DNA of 64,000 nt from Amia ocellicauda. Taxonomy: Eukaryota; Chordata; Actinopteri; Amiiformes; Amiidae. The stretch is taken from contig NW_027102661.1 in assembly GCF_036373705.1 (NCBI RefSeq), forward strand, positions 496,001-560,000, written 5' to 3'. The notes under the pieces are model-generated. The model did no database searches. It was given only the letters and a program-made list of their open reading frames with translations, and had not been told where the DNA came from. The position numbers and the translations under genes are program-made. This document shows positions 10,253 to 21,600 of the stretch, piece by piece. Within the stretch, counting starts at the first letter, position 1; each line of letters begins with the position of its first letter.

Positions 10253-10437
10253 AGTAGATAGTAGGGTTTTTTGGGCGCGGCCTATTTTGTTATGACGTAT
10301 GCCCTAAGCTTATTAATATTCCTACGTCATAATTGGGGGGCGTGATTTTAGGTAGAGTTATTTCCTTAATTATTCCTACGTCATATCCGTCAGAAAGTGT
10401 GCACCCATAAAACCCTGAACAACAAGGCCACCCATAA
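10253..10437. repeat. left terminal inverted repeat of E2
   Basis: 185 bp, repeated inverted at 26240-26424 with few differences. Contains three TGACGT cores (TGACGTA 10293-10299, TACGTCA 10323-10329 and 10377-10383), the class of site bound by ATF/CREB factors, and GC-boxes (GGGGGGCGTG, GGGCGCGG). In protein-primed elements this end is the replication origin (family knowledge). Confidence 0.93.
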
Positions 10438-10481
10438 ATACCCCCACCCCTCTGAAGGCAACGCCCCGAAACTCTCCTCTC

Positions 10482-10489
10482 TATTTAAG
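10482..10489 (+). promoter_or_regulatory. TATA-like box of orf A
   Basis: TATTTAAG, about 70 bases before the orf A ATG at 10556 and just inside the terminal repeat with its ATF-type sites. A leftmost early-type promoter is the natural reading. Confidence 0.5.
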
Positions 10490-10555
10490 AACCCGCGCTT
10501 CTTTTAGGCAATACCTCTTTAATTCTCAGCTTCTGAAACATCCCGCTTCTTCAAC

Positions 10556-10985
10556 ATGTCCAGCGACATCAACATGAAACCCCGCAAGAAACAATCCCGG
10601 GCAAGGGTTCCTGTACTCACCAATTTGAAGATTGAACGCTCCTGGGTGTTGTTCTGGGGGGCTCGACGGGGTTACCGCTTTAAAAGGGATCCCAGCTATG
10701 TTGGAGTGGAGCTTCTTGCTTTGGGAGAGAAGGAGGGTACGTTGGAACCTTTTGAGACGGTAATTGAATACTCTTATGAGGACTGGTTGAAGGTGATGGC
10801 CTGGAGAGATCTGGGGCTTGTGGATAAGACTCTAGAAGGCTTGCAAGAGGGTCCAAGAGAATGCGAAATGGAGTCTCCGACTCAGGGTTTTGAAAGGTGT
10901 GAATGGGAAAGCTTGCAGAACTACGACAGACGACGTGTGGGGTTTTGGAGGGGGGTCTGACGGCTCAGGGGCTACTCTCTTCTAA
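10556..10985 (+). pseudogene. orf A, unrecognised, E2 copy with internal deletion
   Basis: Starts with a basic stretch (KPRKKQSRAR, residues 8-17) that could act in nuclear import, then a compact domain with tryptophans (FWGARRGY, YEDWLKVMAW). After about residue 122 some 285 bp present in E4 are missing. The reading frame changes and ends at 10960 instead of the native stop at 10983. The intact protein would be about 235 aa with an acidic end (see E4). First gene at the left end, so probably early and regulatory (inference). I do not recognise the family. Confidence 0.6.
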
Positions 10986-11000
10986 GAGGGCGGTGTGTCG

Positions 11001-11028
11001 TGACGTAGTGAAGAGATAGGATAAAAGG
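11001..11028 (+). promoter_or_regulatory. ATF-type site plus TATA-like box before orf B
   Basis: TGACGTA at 11001-11007 and GATAAAAGG at 11020-11028, 36 bases before the orf B ATG. The same pair is kept in E3 (28906-28933), E4 (45719-45746) and E5 (62633-62660). Confidence 0.5.
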
Positions 11029-11063
11029 TGCAACAATTCATTCATGGTTTAAAATTAAAGAGA

Positions 11064-11912
11064 ATGTCTTACCCGAAAGCTGCGGACGTCGACAGGCTCT
11101 ACAGGCCTCTTCAAACCCGGGATCACCCCTGGTTCTATTCCCCAGATTTTGTATACACTCTGGAACCCTTTGACTGTGGTTACTCTCCAAGACCTCAGAC
11201 CCCGGTCCCTCAGGACGAAACAACATGCGGTGCGATGGATGTCCAAATGAGTCTCGGGGATCCCCAGCCTCTGGAGCTCATGGAGGGCCTCGATTTTGCC
11301 GAACTGTCTACCGTCTGTGCGTCTCAGGAGGGGGTCAGTCCAATGGATGGAGAAACACCCCACAAACCACCAGGCGACCCAATGAGCATCGGACTGTCCC
11401 GGGGGCGTGATGAAGACGCAGGATTTATGCCCGGGGTATGTGACCAAGTAAGCAGAGTGGTTAAAAGCACCCTGGTGTATATTCTGAGTGCTCTCATCGA
11501 CCGAGCTCTGAAAGAAGTCTGTCGGGGGTGTGAAGTGAATCACCCCAGTCAGTTGAGACACAGTTGTTTGTTTGAACCAGACCGTTACTATTTCCTGTTC
11601 TATTTCAACGTGTTTTACAGAAGACTGAACAAACCGTGGCTGAAACCGGCACTAATCAAGGCGCTCTCTTACTCCCACATACATGTCACTGTGGGACAAG
11701 TCCAGAAAATCATAGATGAGATTTTGCTGGAGCTGAAAAAGGAGCCGTTTATAATAGAGAAACTTGGGCAGCTGCTCAATGACCTGGATGAGCCGAGTAG
11801 AAAAACCGCTGGCAAGCTAAAAGCTTATTTCTTCCGTAAAGAAGTTAAAGCTGGGGGCAGCGACGAAGAATTCGACATCTACGCCACTGATTCAGACTCT
11901 GACCTGAACTAA
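11064..11912 (+). CDS. orf B, unrecognised 282-aa protein, E2 copy
   Basis: Intact in all four copies that include it. The N-terminal third is proline-rich and loosely folded (PRPQTPVPQD). Residues about 125-255 look like a compact alpha-helical domain with conserved-looking Cys/His (CRGCEVNHPSQL.., HSCLFEPDRYYF). The last 20 residues are very acidic (DEEF.. TDSDSDLN) with casein-kinase-2-type serines. The ATG at 11064 is chosen because an upstream GTG (11028) is not kept in other copies; a three-codon upstream ORF (ATGGTTTAA, 11044) precedes it. Position suggests an early protein acting on the host cell (inference). Family not recognised. Confidence 0.72.
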   Translation: MSYPKAADVDRLYRPLQTRDHPWFYSPDFVYTLEPFDCGYSPRPQTPVPQDETTCGAMDVQMSLGDPQPLELMEGLDFAELSTVCASQEGVSPMDGETPHKPPGDPMSIGLSRGRDEDAGFMPGVCDQVSRVVKSTLVYILSALIDRALKEVCRGCEVNHPSQLRHSCLFEPDRYYFLFYFNVFYRRLNKPWLKPALIKALSYSHIHVTVGQVQKIIDEILLELKKEPFIIEKLGQLLNDLDEPSRKTAGKLKAYFFRKEVKAGGSDEEFDIYATDSDSDLN

Positions 11913-11924
11913 GGGACTTTGAAC

Positions 11925-12317
11925 ATGGGGAATGTTCTGGACTGCTTCTGCAACTGGTTCTGTCATCAACACTCTGCAGCTAACCTGAGAGCGCTATTAC
12001 ACCATGTGCTTGACAGAAAAGTAGCCAACGCGAGCCTTTTCTCTACAGATTTAACCATCGATGAGGATCAACTTTCAAACCTGGAAAAGTGAATGGCTGC
12101 TGTAACAAAGACCGGGGGGTACGAACACTGGGATGAAGGGCTCAAGGGGGCCAAGAATGATATTAGGCCATTTCATCAACATCTGTATGACCTTTTACTG
12201 AGCATGATTAATACACCTCTGTTTACTTTTAAAATAGGTCATATTGTTGTTTTATTTACATATGTAACTGAGGTGTGTGCCTACAAGATAAAGAAACAGG
12301 TATATTTGTTGATATAG
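11925..12317 (+). pseudogene. Bcl-2-like small ORF, E2 copy with in-frame TGA
   Basis: Starts MGNVLDCFCNWFC, which fits N-myristoylation (MGN) and adjacent palmitoylation (cysteines) and so membrane attachment. A TGA at 12090-12092 interrupts the frame; the second part (12093-12317) starts with its own ATG. The second part resembles the BH1 region of Bcl-2 proteins: PLFTFKIGHIVVLFTYV aligns with the usual NWGR-I-V-x-F-F block, though the Trp and Arg are replaced. Bcl-2 homologues are known in some adintoviruses and would block apoptosis. A possible donor (CAG/GTATAT at about 12299) and acceptor (CCGTAG at about 12360) follow, so a spliced C-terminus is possible. Confidence 0.45.
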
Positions 12318-12489
12318 ATCAAGTAACCAATCATCTGATTTCTTTTTGTCTGGACCGTAGAAAAAATTGTTGTGTATGTTATACTTTTCTCAAATGTCTA
12401 AAAAGGGGTATCTGCTCTCCTGAAGTTGAATAAAAAACCTTGTATAAAAACTTTGCGCATAGTGTGGGTCTGTGTGGTTATTTGACAGA
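12318..12489 (+). promoter_or_regulatory. poly(A) signal and integrase TATA box, E2
   Basis: AATAAA at 12429-12434 would end the left transcripts. TATAAAAA at 12443-12450, only nine bases on, stands about 40 bases before the integrase ATG at 12490. This marks a transcription boundary between the left unit and the integrase/structural unit. Confidence 0.6.
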
Positions 12490-13581
12490 ATGACTCGGCA
12501 AGCTCCCCAAATGCAGGAACTATACTACAACCCAGCCAAGATTGGGGGTTTGGCGGGTAAGAAGGGTTTTCAAAGAGGACTCGCTGAGGCTGGAGTGAAG
12601 GTTAATGATTTGGTTGTTTCAGAATGGTTACGGGAACAAGACGCCTATACCTTACATAAACCTCTCAGGATTAACTTTTAAAGAAACCGCGTATATGCAA
12701 CTGACATAGATTCACAATGGCAAATGGATCTAGTCGATATGTCAAATTTATCAAAACATAACAATGGTCACAAATTGATGTTGATGTGTATCGATGTGTT
12801 ATCAAAATATGCCTGGGCTCGCATTCTACATAATAAAACAGGTCGGGCGGTGACAAGGGCCTTTGAGGATATATTGTCCCAGGGTCGATGTCCTAAAAAA
12901 CTGCAGACTGAAAAAGGAAAAGAGTTTCTCAACAGAGAATTTCAGAATCTACTGAAGAGACACAAAATACATCATTTCACCACCGGTAATGAGCTTAGGG
13001 CATCGGTAGTGGAGAGGTTTAACCGCACCATAAAGACCAAAATGTGGAGATATTTTACAGCGGTCCACACGTTCAAGTATTTTGATAAAGTTCAGGATTT
13101 TATCGATGCTTACAACCAAGGGTATCACACCAGTATTAAAATGAAGCCTTTAGATGTTGATCAAAGTAATTCTTTTAAGGTCTATAAAAAATTATACCGA
13201 CCATTTATTAAGAAGGGAAAAACTACTTATTAGTTCAACATCGGTGATGTGGTTCGCGTTTCAAAGCTAAGGAGTACTCTTGCCAAAGGTTATGAACAAA
13301 CATTTTCTGACGAATATTTTACAGTTACCGAACAGTTGGCTAGAGACCCCCCCGTGTACCGGTTAAAAGACTATGACAGGGAGGATATAGAAGGAACGTT
13401 TTACGAAGCCGAGTTACAAAATATTATTGTGGGTAAAGACAGTGTATACAGAGTTGAAAAGATATTACCTGAAAAAACCCAGAACCGGAAAAAATATGTG
13501 TTGATGAAATGGCTTGGATGGCCTGAAAAGTTCAATAGTTGGGTCCCGGAACAACAGGTTTGCGATATTCAATCCTTATAA
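12490..13581 (+). pseudogene. DDE integrase with chromodomain, E2 copy (two stops)
   Basis: Same 1092-base frame as the intact E3 gene, without indels. Lys codons are changed to stops at 12679-12681 (TAA) and at 13231-13233 (TAG), and the second catalytic Asp is replaced by Glu (QTEKG). The chromodomain part (13249-13581) is open. The native ATG is 12490, as an apparent earlier GTG is not kept in E4. Confidence 0.88.
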
Positions 13582-13585
13582 CAAC

Positions 13586-14360
13586 ATGCCCGCGGGTGTG
13601 TTGGGGGCATTACTTTCGATTCTCAAGATGGAATCAGGAGGCTTCTACGTGACTCTACCCAGTAATGCCTCTCTCGATATATATCCTAAAAATGAAATAT
13701 CCAGTTACACGGTACAATTTGGAAAATCTATAGATCTAAGGGGGTCGTGGGAAGTGGGGTTGGCGGAAATACAGTATCCTTACACTTGGGCTGTTTTACA
13801 AGATAAGGATGCCACCTTCGCCATTTTTGATGATGTTAAAAAGAGTCAATGGACATTCAATATACAAGGAGGTTATTATGACAATGTGGATAAAATATTA
13901 GATGAGATGCATAAACAGTTCTCAGAAGGCACCCCCAACATCAAGCTATATTACAACCCTATTAAAAACAGAGTGTACAAGGTGTCAAAACCAGGTATTA
14001 GCATTCAAACCAGCGGCCAACTGGGGCGTATATTTGGGTTCTATTCTAACACAGAGAGCAGGTTCTCAGAAGTGGTGGGGCGGCTTTTACACTCTTTATG
14101 TGTATACGGATATCATAACCCACCAGAGGGTCTGGGATAGTTATGTCCCCCTTTTGAGAAATGTACTTATTAAAGGTAAAAGCAATGACATGGTCACAAT
14201 TACTTATGACAAACCACACTACGTACCAGTCTCAAAGACCCACTTTGACAACATCACGATCGAAGTAAAATCGGATCAGAATATCAACGTACCCTTCCGC
14301 TTCGGTAAAGTTAATGTCAAACTACATTTTCGACCCCTGAAACAGTTTGTACATTATTAA
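13586..14360 (+). pseudogene. penton-like minor capsid protein, E2 copy (frame break)
   Basis: Begins five bases after the integrase stop. The N-terminal block (GGFYVTLPSNAS, WEVGLAEIQYP) is typical of a conserved Polinton structural protein next to the capsid genes, most likely the minor capsid/penton (family inference). The frame runs through NIKLYYNP and GQLGRIFGF but ends at 14140. The C-terminal part (GGFYTLYVYTD to FRPLKQ) continues in another phase, so a net frame change occurred near 14070. E3 and E4 have the same break. The 775-base length is not a multiple of three. A second Met (13628) could be the real start. Confidence 0.68.
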
Positions 14361-14361
14361 A

Positions 14362-14851
14362 ATGGCTACCTCGAGGGGTTATGTAGATCCTAGCGCCTAT
14401 GTGGATTATTACAAGATGCAAGATGGAACGGCTTGCCCGGTATTGTAGGAGCCCCCACAATGTATGGCGCCGGTCTAGGAGGACTATTTCGTGGTCTCTT
14501 TAGAATGGCCATACCCCTGCTTAAGAGAGGCTTTGCTATAGCCAGACCCCACTTGAAATCAGCGGCTAAAAATATTGTTAGTGACGTGTTCACCAATGTT
14601 ATGAACCGGGCAGCTAGCCATGAGCATCAGGAGGGTTCGGGTCTCATGGTAATGGCGAGGAGGGGGGGTAAAAGAAGAAACAGCATGTGTCCACCAGGGG
14701 GCGACAAATATCCGTGGCTAACAAAAAACGAAGAATCTCTCATTCTCCAACATATCGTGGAAACACTCGGAGAAGGAAGCAGCACAAGAAAAAACCTGCA
14801 AAAAGAAAGTCTCAAAGAAAGAAAAATAGAGCCTCAGGATACATCTTTTAA
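14362..14851 (+). pseudogene. glycine-rich/basic core-type protein, E2 copy
   Basis: Small gene between penton-like and capsid genes. N-terminus MATSRGYVDPSAYVDYY, then glycine-rich GLGGLFRGLFRMA, an amphipathic helix and a strongly basic tail (readable in E4). The layout recalls adenovirus pVI/pX, which combine a membrane-active helix with a DNA-binding tail (inference). A small loss after codon 19 (ATGCAAGATGG) shifts the frame; E4 shares it and E3 does not. A second shift near 14696 hides the basic tail. Confidence 0.55.
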
Positions 14852-14853
14852 AC

Positions 14854-16254
14854 ATGTCTTTTGTCCACAGTCTATCGGAAGAATGCGTCAAATCAGAACT
14901 GGATCTGTTTACAGTTCCACACACTCAAACGAGTATAGATAAGAGCATATATGTAGAGATTCCCCCTCTTTCTGCAATTTCAGACACGGCCCCTCTGTAG
15001 TTTTTTATAGCTGGCAATGGCGAGGATTATATTGATTTGAATAACACATTTATTTTAATGAACTGTAAAGTGACTGATGAGGATGGCGATGCAATCGAGA
15101 AGACGACCAACGCTGGGGTCATCAATTACCCGGTGGCCACCATGTTTTCACAGGTGGATGTGACCCTGGGAGATCGGCTCATTAGTCAAAGCAGCAATAC
15201 TTACCCCTATAGAGCCATGATGGAGTGTATACTTAATTATAGTGAGGAGACCCTAAGCAAACAGTTCAGCCCCGGCCTTTTCTTCAAAGACATCCCGGAA
15301 GCTATGGACGACAAGGATCCAGAGGGACTCAATAAGGGTTTGCAAAAAAGAACGGCCTTTTCAACAGAAGGGAGGACCTTTGAGCTAATGGGGCATATCC
15401 ATGCAGACATATTTTTCCAAGAAAAACTCATGCTCAACGGGGTAGACATTAAAATTAAAATGATCCGTAGTAAAAGTGCTTTTTGTCTGATGACCCCTGA
15501 TACTGAAAAATATAAACTGACCATATTATCGGCCTCGCTGTTTGTGAAAAAAGTGTCCGTCTCCCCGGCGGTTAAACTAGGACACGCGCAGGCGTTAATG
15601 ACGGCAAACGCCAAGTACCCGATCGAAAGAGTCTATATGAAAGTCCACAGTATCCCCGCAGGGACACGGGTGATGAACCAGGAAAATCTGTTTCTAGGAC
15701 AGCTCCCAAAACAGGTTATTATAGGTCTCGAAGATAATGATGCATTTACCGGGGTTTACAACAAGAACCCCTTTAACTTTAAACATTATAACGCGGAATT
15801 TATAGCGTTGTACGTCGATGGTGTGCAGGTTCCATCCAGACCTTTTCAACCTGACTTTGAAAACGGCAATGCGGTTCGTGAATATGACAGTCTAGTACTG
15901 GCTACGGGTCGCCATCTCAAGGATCAAACTCTGCTGATCGATCGCCGGGAATACTGCAGCGGTTACACCCTGTACGGTTTCAACCTGACCCCTGACGAAG
16001 AGTGTGGACAACATTTTTCACTGATGAAGACGGGCAATATGCGTTTGGAGATGCGTTTCAAGCAGCCTCTACCACGCACTGTAAATATGGTCGTGTATGC
16101 TGTGTTTGACAACATTATTGAGGTGAATCAGAGGAGAAACGTTCTGTATGATTATTATAAAAATGAACACCAGAGAGCTCAACCACATCATGAATGCCCT
16201 GGCCAGCTCACGGAAACTGTTTCAAGGAGTCTACGCCTGCGATCAGCTGCCTAA
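14854..16254 (+). pseudogene. major capsid protein, E2 copy (internal stop, lost native stop)
   Basis: Compared with the intact E4 gene, Glu49 is TAG at 14998-15000, after which the frame is open. The native TAA at 16159-16161 has mutated to TATAAA, so the frame reads on for 31 more codons through the start of the protease gene to 16254. Confidence 0.88.
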
Positions 16255-16720
16255 ATTTAAGATCAAGAATTTACCTGCAATGTACATAATCAACACACAC
16301 CCTAAAAATATGCCCGGAGAACATTGGCTGGCTATTTATCTAAGGGAAGACCACCGTGGTGAATTTTTTGATTCCTATGGAAACCCCCCGGATTTCAGAC
16401 CTTTCCCTCGGAAGATCAATAACTTTCTGCTCAACAACTGTCAAGAAACCATTTACAGCGGTCGTCAAGTACAAAGTCTTCAGACCTTCACTTGTGGTCA
16501 ACACTGTGTGTTTTTCTTATATCATAGATCTAAAGGAAGGTCATACCCCGATATTATGGCCTTGTACAGTGAGGATTTAGGCCAAAATGATAAAAAAGTG
16601 GCAGAGTTTGTCAGGACACTGTGGACCCCCCCTTATAACACAATGACTTACGACCCTAGCCAGCCATGTATACAGATGTGGTGTTCTTGTGAGGATTTTA
16701 AAAGATGTCATGCGTGTTAA
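16163..16720 (+). CDS. adenain-like cysteine protease, E2 copy
   Basis: Open 185-codon frame with His54, Asp70, Gln104 and Cys111 in place. Private changes: Ser for Gly at residue 15, Gly for Ala at 73, Trp for Gly before the last Cys cluster. The capsid stop-loss means the two genes overlap here in different phases. Confidence 0.86.
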   Translation: MNTRELNHIMNALASSRKLFQGVYACDQLPKFKIKNLPAMYIINTHPKNMPGEHWLAIYLREDHRGEFFDSYGNPPDFRPFPRKINNFLLNNCQETIYSGRQVQSLQTFTCGQHCVFFLYHRSKGRSYPDIMALYSEDLGQNDKKVAEFVRTLWTPPYNTMTYDPSQPCIQMWCSCEDFKRCHAC

Positions 16721-16900
16721 GGTGAAAAAATAATGAAAACAGCCTTTGAATCATTAGTTTTGTTTTTATTCAACACAATTCTTATACAAAGCAGGGGTTA
16801 TGGTATAAATAAATGTACAACATTTGAAAAAAAAAATTAAAAAAAAAAAAAATTGTTTGTCGGGTCATTATTTACAGGGGAGACAAATAAAAACATGAGA
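16721..16900. terminator. convergent 3' ends with crossing poly(A) signals, E2
   Basis: AATAAA on plus at about 16807-16812 and the reversed signal at about 16765-16770, followed by an A-run (16828-16853). Same layout as in E1. Confidence 0.5.
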
Positions 16901-17642
16901 TTAATAAGCTTCCCAACGATGGATAGATCCTGAGGATGGTCGCTCAGCACGGTCAGAGTAATGAGATATCGGAGTCAGATCAGGCTCCACCTCTTTACAC
17001 AGATGGATTTTTTGTCGCGTTTCCTGGTTAGGAACTGTTGATTGGGGCATGTTCAGACAGGCCATCGCCTGTAGGAAAGCATTCCAGCCTACAGGTCGGC
17101 GACTATCGGGTACCTTATTAGTGCTAGTGACACTCTTCAACAAATCAAACGTGTGAACCTTTGATCAGTTGTCCCTTAAAAACAAATTCACCCTGTTCAT
17201 TCCAAGCCGTTACCCGCGGTTTCTGAACCATTTTGTGCAGGATATATTCTGCATGTCTTTTGCTTCTGGCCGGCATGTTTCTCAAAACATCCGTTACAAC
17301 ATCTCCCTCTGAACTCTCAACAGGTTCGGTCACCGCAACATCTTTATCAACCGAACCCCCCGCATCAGCCCCAGAACCATTTTCTTGAGAGGCCATGGTT
17401 AAAGTTAAAATGTATTGATCTTTTTCACCCTGTCTAACCAGACGGAGGTAGCGCTGTAACATGTTGGTATACAACTGGGCTTTGGAATACTGATTTAAAT
17501 CGGCCCTGGCCTGTATAGCTTTCATTTCAGAGTCCAGGTTGTTTTCGGCCGTTTGTCTAATGGGCTCTGGCCCGACAACATTTTATCTCAGTTTCTCAAG
17601 CTGCTCCTGAGGGATCAAAAACATTTTCTGAGCATATTCCAT
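16901..17642 (-). pseudogene. ~247-aa conserved Polinton protein, E2 copy
   Basis: Two lesions: a Lys codon changed to TAA at 17583-17585 near the N-terminus, and the same 2-base loss as E1 near 17152 that puts the last 80 codons out of frame. The linker keeps its acidic, low-complexity character. Confidence 0.7.
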
Positions 17643-17644
17643 TA

Positions 17645-17980
17645 TTAACCCACTCTGGAAGCTAGAAGACTGGTTAGGAAAGGCACGGCTATGCTCAACA
17701 GCGGTCCTATAAAACCCCCGGTTTGATTAATCTTCTTTCTTTTTCTTTTAATAGAATACTTCTTATTAGCGATGATCTTGATAACCGCTTTTTGTTTTTT
17801 GAGTTTAGAATGTTGAGAAGGGGTTAGGGGTATATTACCGCGTAAGATGTTAAAAGCTATTTCACACAGGGTCTCGATCAAATCCGAGGGGGCCCCTGCC
17901 AGCACAGCTTTCCTATGGCGCGGGCTCCCCTCAAATAACATTTGCAAAAGTGGCAGATTTCTTTTAATCCGAACAGACAT
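17645..17980 (-). CDS. 111-aa basic protein with hydrophobic C-terminus, E2 copy
   Basis: Open and identical to the E3 and E4 copies at the protein level as far as I can compare. It differs from E1 by Glu for Asp in the LFEGSPRH block and Cys for Phe in LCEIAF. Confidence 0.7.
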   Translation of the reverse strand: MSVRIKRNLPLLQMLFEGSPRHRKAVLAGAPSDLIETLCEIAFNILRGNIPLTPSQHSKLKKQKAVIKIIANKKYSIKRKRKKINQTGGFIGPLLSIAVPFLTSLLASRVG

Positions 17981-17986
17981 TCTTAT

Positions 17987-18658
17987 TTATTTCCTTTTCT
18001 TTAGCACATACACTGCCGGCCAATCGGGCGGGCACAAACCTGTTCTGAGGCGAAAGTCTTCTGGGGTTTGTGCTTTTAAGTCCGCAATCAAGTACCCGTA
18101 GGGTTTTTTGGTGGCATCCTCAAATGCCTCCAAAAAGAACTTGGTCTGGTTAGGGTACATTTGACGAGCCAAGACGGTGACCTGTAGTTTATCTCTGGGG
18201 TTTTTAAAAAGAATTATATAATTGGCATATAAATTAATAGTGCGGCTTTTTTTACCTTGAAAAAATAGATTTTGAACTAAATAAATAATACTTAAATTCC
18301 TATGATGAGTGTACTTTGTGAAAGCTTTTTCCACTTCACTGTTGTCACCGGCCTGCTCCATCAGGTCATCAAGGATCACTAGATTAGTTTGACCGGACGG
18401 TAACAAGTCATCATCACACAACGAGGCGGGGAGACCTTGCACAAATTACAGACTATTTTTTTTCGAAGCCAAATCATCGTAGAGAGGTTGCCAGCAAGAG
18501 TAACACCACACTATGTTGTCAAGAGCTTGGGACACGGTTGCGTCCACATCTTCTATGATGTTCTTTATAAGATAGCTCTTCCCCGAATTGGAGGGACCGG
18601 CTATAATACAGGAGAAAGGGTGTTGAAGTCTGTTATCAAAACCACCACTAATATCCAT
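17987..18658 (-). pseudogene. packaging ATPase, E2 copy (one stop)
   Basis: Walker A (residues 21-28) and Walker B are kept, but a Lys codon is TAA at 18446-18448 (about residue 71), between the two motifs. Frame otherwise open. Confidence 0.87.
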
Positions 18659-21600
18659 AAGGCAGAGTGGTATAATCAGTCTTCAAGACTCTTTTATTGT
18701 ACACCACCCTGAACCGTTTGTTTAGTGATCTATTTTCCAACGTGTACCCCTTTTTATTGCGATAGATCTGATTTCCGGCTGTAATAATCTCACGAGGAGG
18801 CGCGTCTTTCTCGTTACATAACTTTCTACCAGGGTCGTCAGAGACTTGATGTTAATGAGCTTGTTGTTACAATGGTTCAGAGTGAAACCCTTAACTTTCA
18901 TACAGGTCTTACCCGCAGCCGTTCTGTATGCGTAAGTCTTAGGACCCCCTGAAACAAACTCCACTATGTGGTCCTGAGGATCTAGTTCGCTCGTTAACTC
19001 CCCAAGGTAGTCCCCGAGGGGAGGGACCCAATCCCCTGGCCTGGTGACAAAGATTACAGAGTCAGTATCATGATAGAGCGTGCTTTCCTGCAACTGATCC
19101 ATTAAGTTGTACAGTTCAAGCCGGGCGTAAGCCGTGGTAAAAACCGCTATGAAAACATTAACGTTCCCCTGTTTGGTGGGGAAATCTTTAGGGGCCCTCC
19201 ACTGGACCTGTGCCACGTGGTCATTTAAGAATTGAAAGTATGATACTGCATGTTGTTTGGAAAACATAAATTCTATGAACAGTTCAGGGGTTTTAATCAA
19301 GGTTGTGTTTAGATGGTAATTTCTTTCCCCAAACTTACCCCACAGACTGTTTAAAATCAGTTTGGACATTTGTCTCTTGGCGGGGTTTACAGTTATGTTC
19401 CCCGGCTCTAGACGGATCCCTTCCTTTTCAAAATATTGCTGAACGTATCGCTCTTTGGCCGCGGAGTCAACACACCATGAGGGATAGCCCGATGCCTCCT
19501 GTTTCCCTTTCAGATGGGTCATAATGTAATCAGCAAAAAGAGTATCAGATTTTTCAGAAAAATGCCAAACCTCATTCACCTTACCGACTCTGTAACCTTT
19601 CTCCACCGCCTTGTCAAGCTCAATGCTACACCAGACACCCGTCAGCGCTCTCTCTTCATCACTGTGCAGACAAGAGGTAGTTTGATTTTCAGTTTCCACA
19701 CACGTTCTACACAGAGGGAACATCAATTTTCCCGAACACCTGTAAGGCAACACGGGTAAGAACAGCTCGCGAGGAGGGTACATGGTGACTTTGATCAAAC
19801 CAAAGTAATGTCCGATTTCGAGAAAGTCACGATAAACAATGGTTGGACGCCCCACCGGGTACATTTTGGTCTTGTTGACATAAGGGTACAGACTGGTGAA
19901 ATCATAGTAATCTACTCTCTCACCCTCCTTTATCTCATAATGTAAACAGAGGGCGTTGGTACGACCCCCAAATAACGCATCCCGGGGCTCTAGACGTTCA
20001 GGAAAGTCCAAGGTTTCCATAAACCGTTGTACCCCCGCTTCCTGTTGCTTCAGGGTCGTCCACTCGTGTTTCCAAATCACCAGCACGTTCAAACCATAGG
20101 TGTTTTTTAAAGTTTCAATTCGTTCCTGGAAATCATAGTACATATCACCGCAGAGTTTTTGTGTTACGGGGTTAAAGGTGTTTGGGTCGAAGCACTGAGG
20201 ACAGCCATGGTAAATACAACCTGCAAACTCATAAGCGGTACGCCGCCCGGACACGTCGCTAAAACCGTCTAAGTCATAAGGCCCCATTTTGACTTCCCCT
20301 TGATTTAAAGCATGTCTGATGAAGATGTTATCCCGGGCACTCAGGTATTCCAGCCACTGTATGGAGACAGTCGAAAAGTTCTTTTGTCTAGCACGATAGT
20401 TGTCAGAAGTGGTGACCGCTATAGTGTTTTTCTGCAAGAAATTGGACCAATACATTTTCATGCAGAGAGACGCTATGGTCACACTTTGCAAAGGGTCGAG
20501 ACCCGATGTGTTGATAACCTCGGTGCGGAAACGCACACAGGCTTCTTTAAGGATCACCACATCATTTTTACAATAAGCGGCCATCTCTTCTCGGAAATCA
20601 AAAACACCTCCCTTAACCGTATTGTACCATTTAAAGAATTCCTCCCTCTCATGAGACATCATAGTATCAACCCCATAATAAGAGGCGGGCGGGTAGGACC
20701 CTCGATAATTTTGAGTGTCCTTAGTATTAAAAAAATGGCAGAACCAACCTTTCTTCTGAGCCTCAAAACCCAGAGCCTTAGGCAAAGCGCTCAATTTCAT
20801 GGGGAGGAAATTTAACGAGTCTATGTAACGTTAGTTGAAAGCTTCGTCGGTGAAACACATGATCTTGCTACCCTGAGCTATTATTTTTGGGGTCACCCCA
20901 TTTTCCACCAGATACTTCATCAAAATGTAAGAATCATAACCCTTAGCATTGTGGGCAATAAATGTGTAATTGAGGTATTTTGGACCGCGATACCGCGTAA
21001 AGAAATCCCTGACACAACTCTCACCGCTAGCTGACCACTCACGATCCAACATGTCAATACAGTGTATATAATTAGCAACGTGGACCCCGTTTTCTTGCCG
21101 GCATTCAAAAGCAAAAAAGACATACCGGTTGTGCGGCGGCTCCTTTTTAACCGGCTGAATAAAGCACTGGTGTTCGGACCCCGGGGTTAAATCAGCATTA
21201 CAGATCCTGCATCTCGGCTCCAGACATTTGTGTGGTTTAACCTCATGAAAACGGTACTGGAGGCAACACTGCGGGCAATATTTAGTTTGATCACAATAAC
21301 TCCGTTTTTTAACACACTCAGCAGCGGCCCTCTGTACCTTATGCTCGGAAAAACAGAACGCTGAGAGACAAATCCTTAAGCAATCTTTACATCGGATGGT
21401 AGGGGCCAAACCCTTACGACATTGCGGATTGAAACAGACGTTACAGTAACCGTCACAGCGGTGCTTAAGCTTATCATTGAAGGCCTTATAACACCAATGA
21501 CAAACATACGAACAACCCAAAAAAGCCGTCAAACTCTTTATTCCAAAGTAATGACTATCACTTAGGAAGAGAAACAGTGTCTGTGTATGGGTTTCAGGAT

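Noticed and set aside
11028-11063. Twelve-codon N-terminal extension of orf B from GTG at 11028
   Set aside because: The GTG is GCG in E3, E4 and E5, and it overlaps the TATA-like box.
11055-11561. 168-codon minus-strand ORF under orf B, present in all copies
   Set aside because: It is the antisense of a well-supported gene with its own promoter signals; its conservation follows from orf B.
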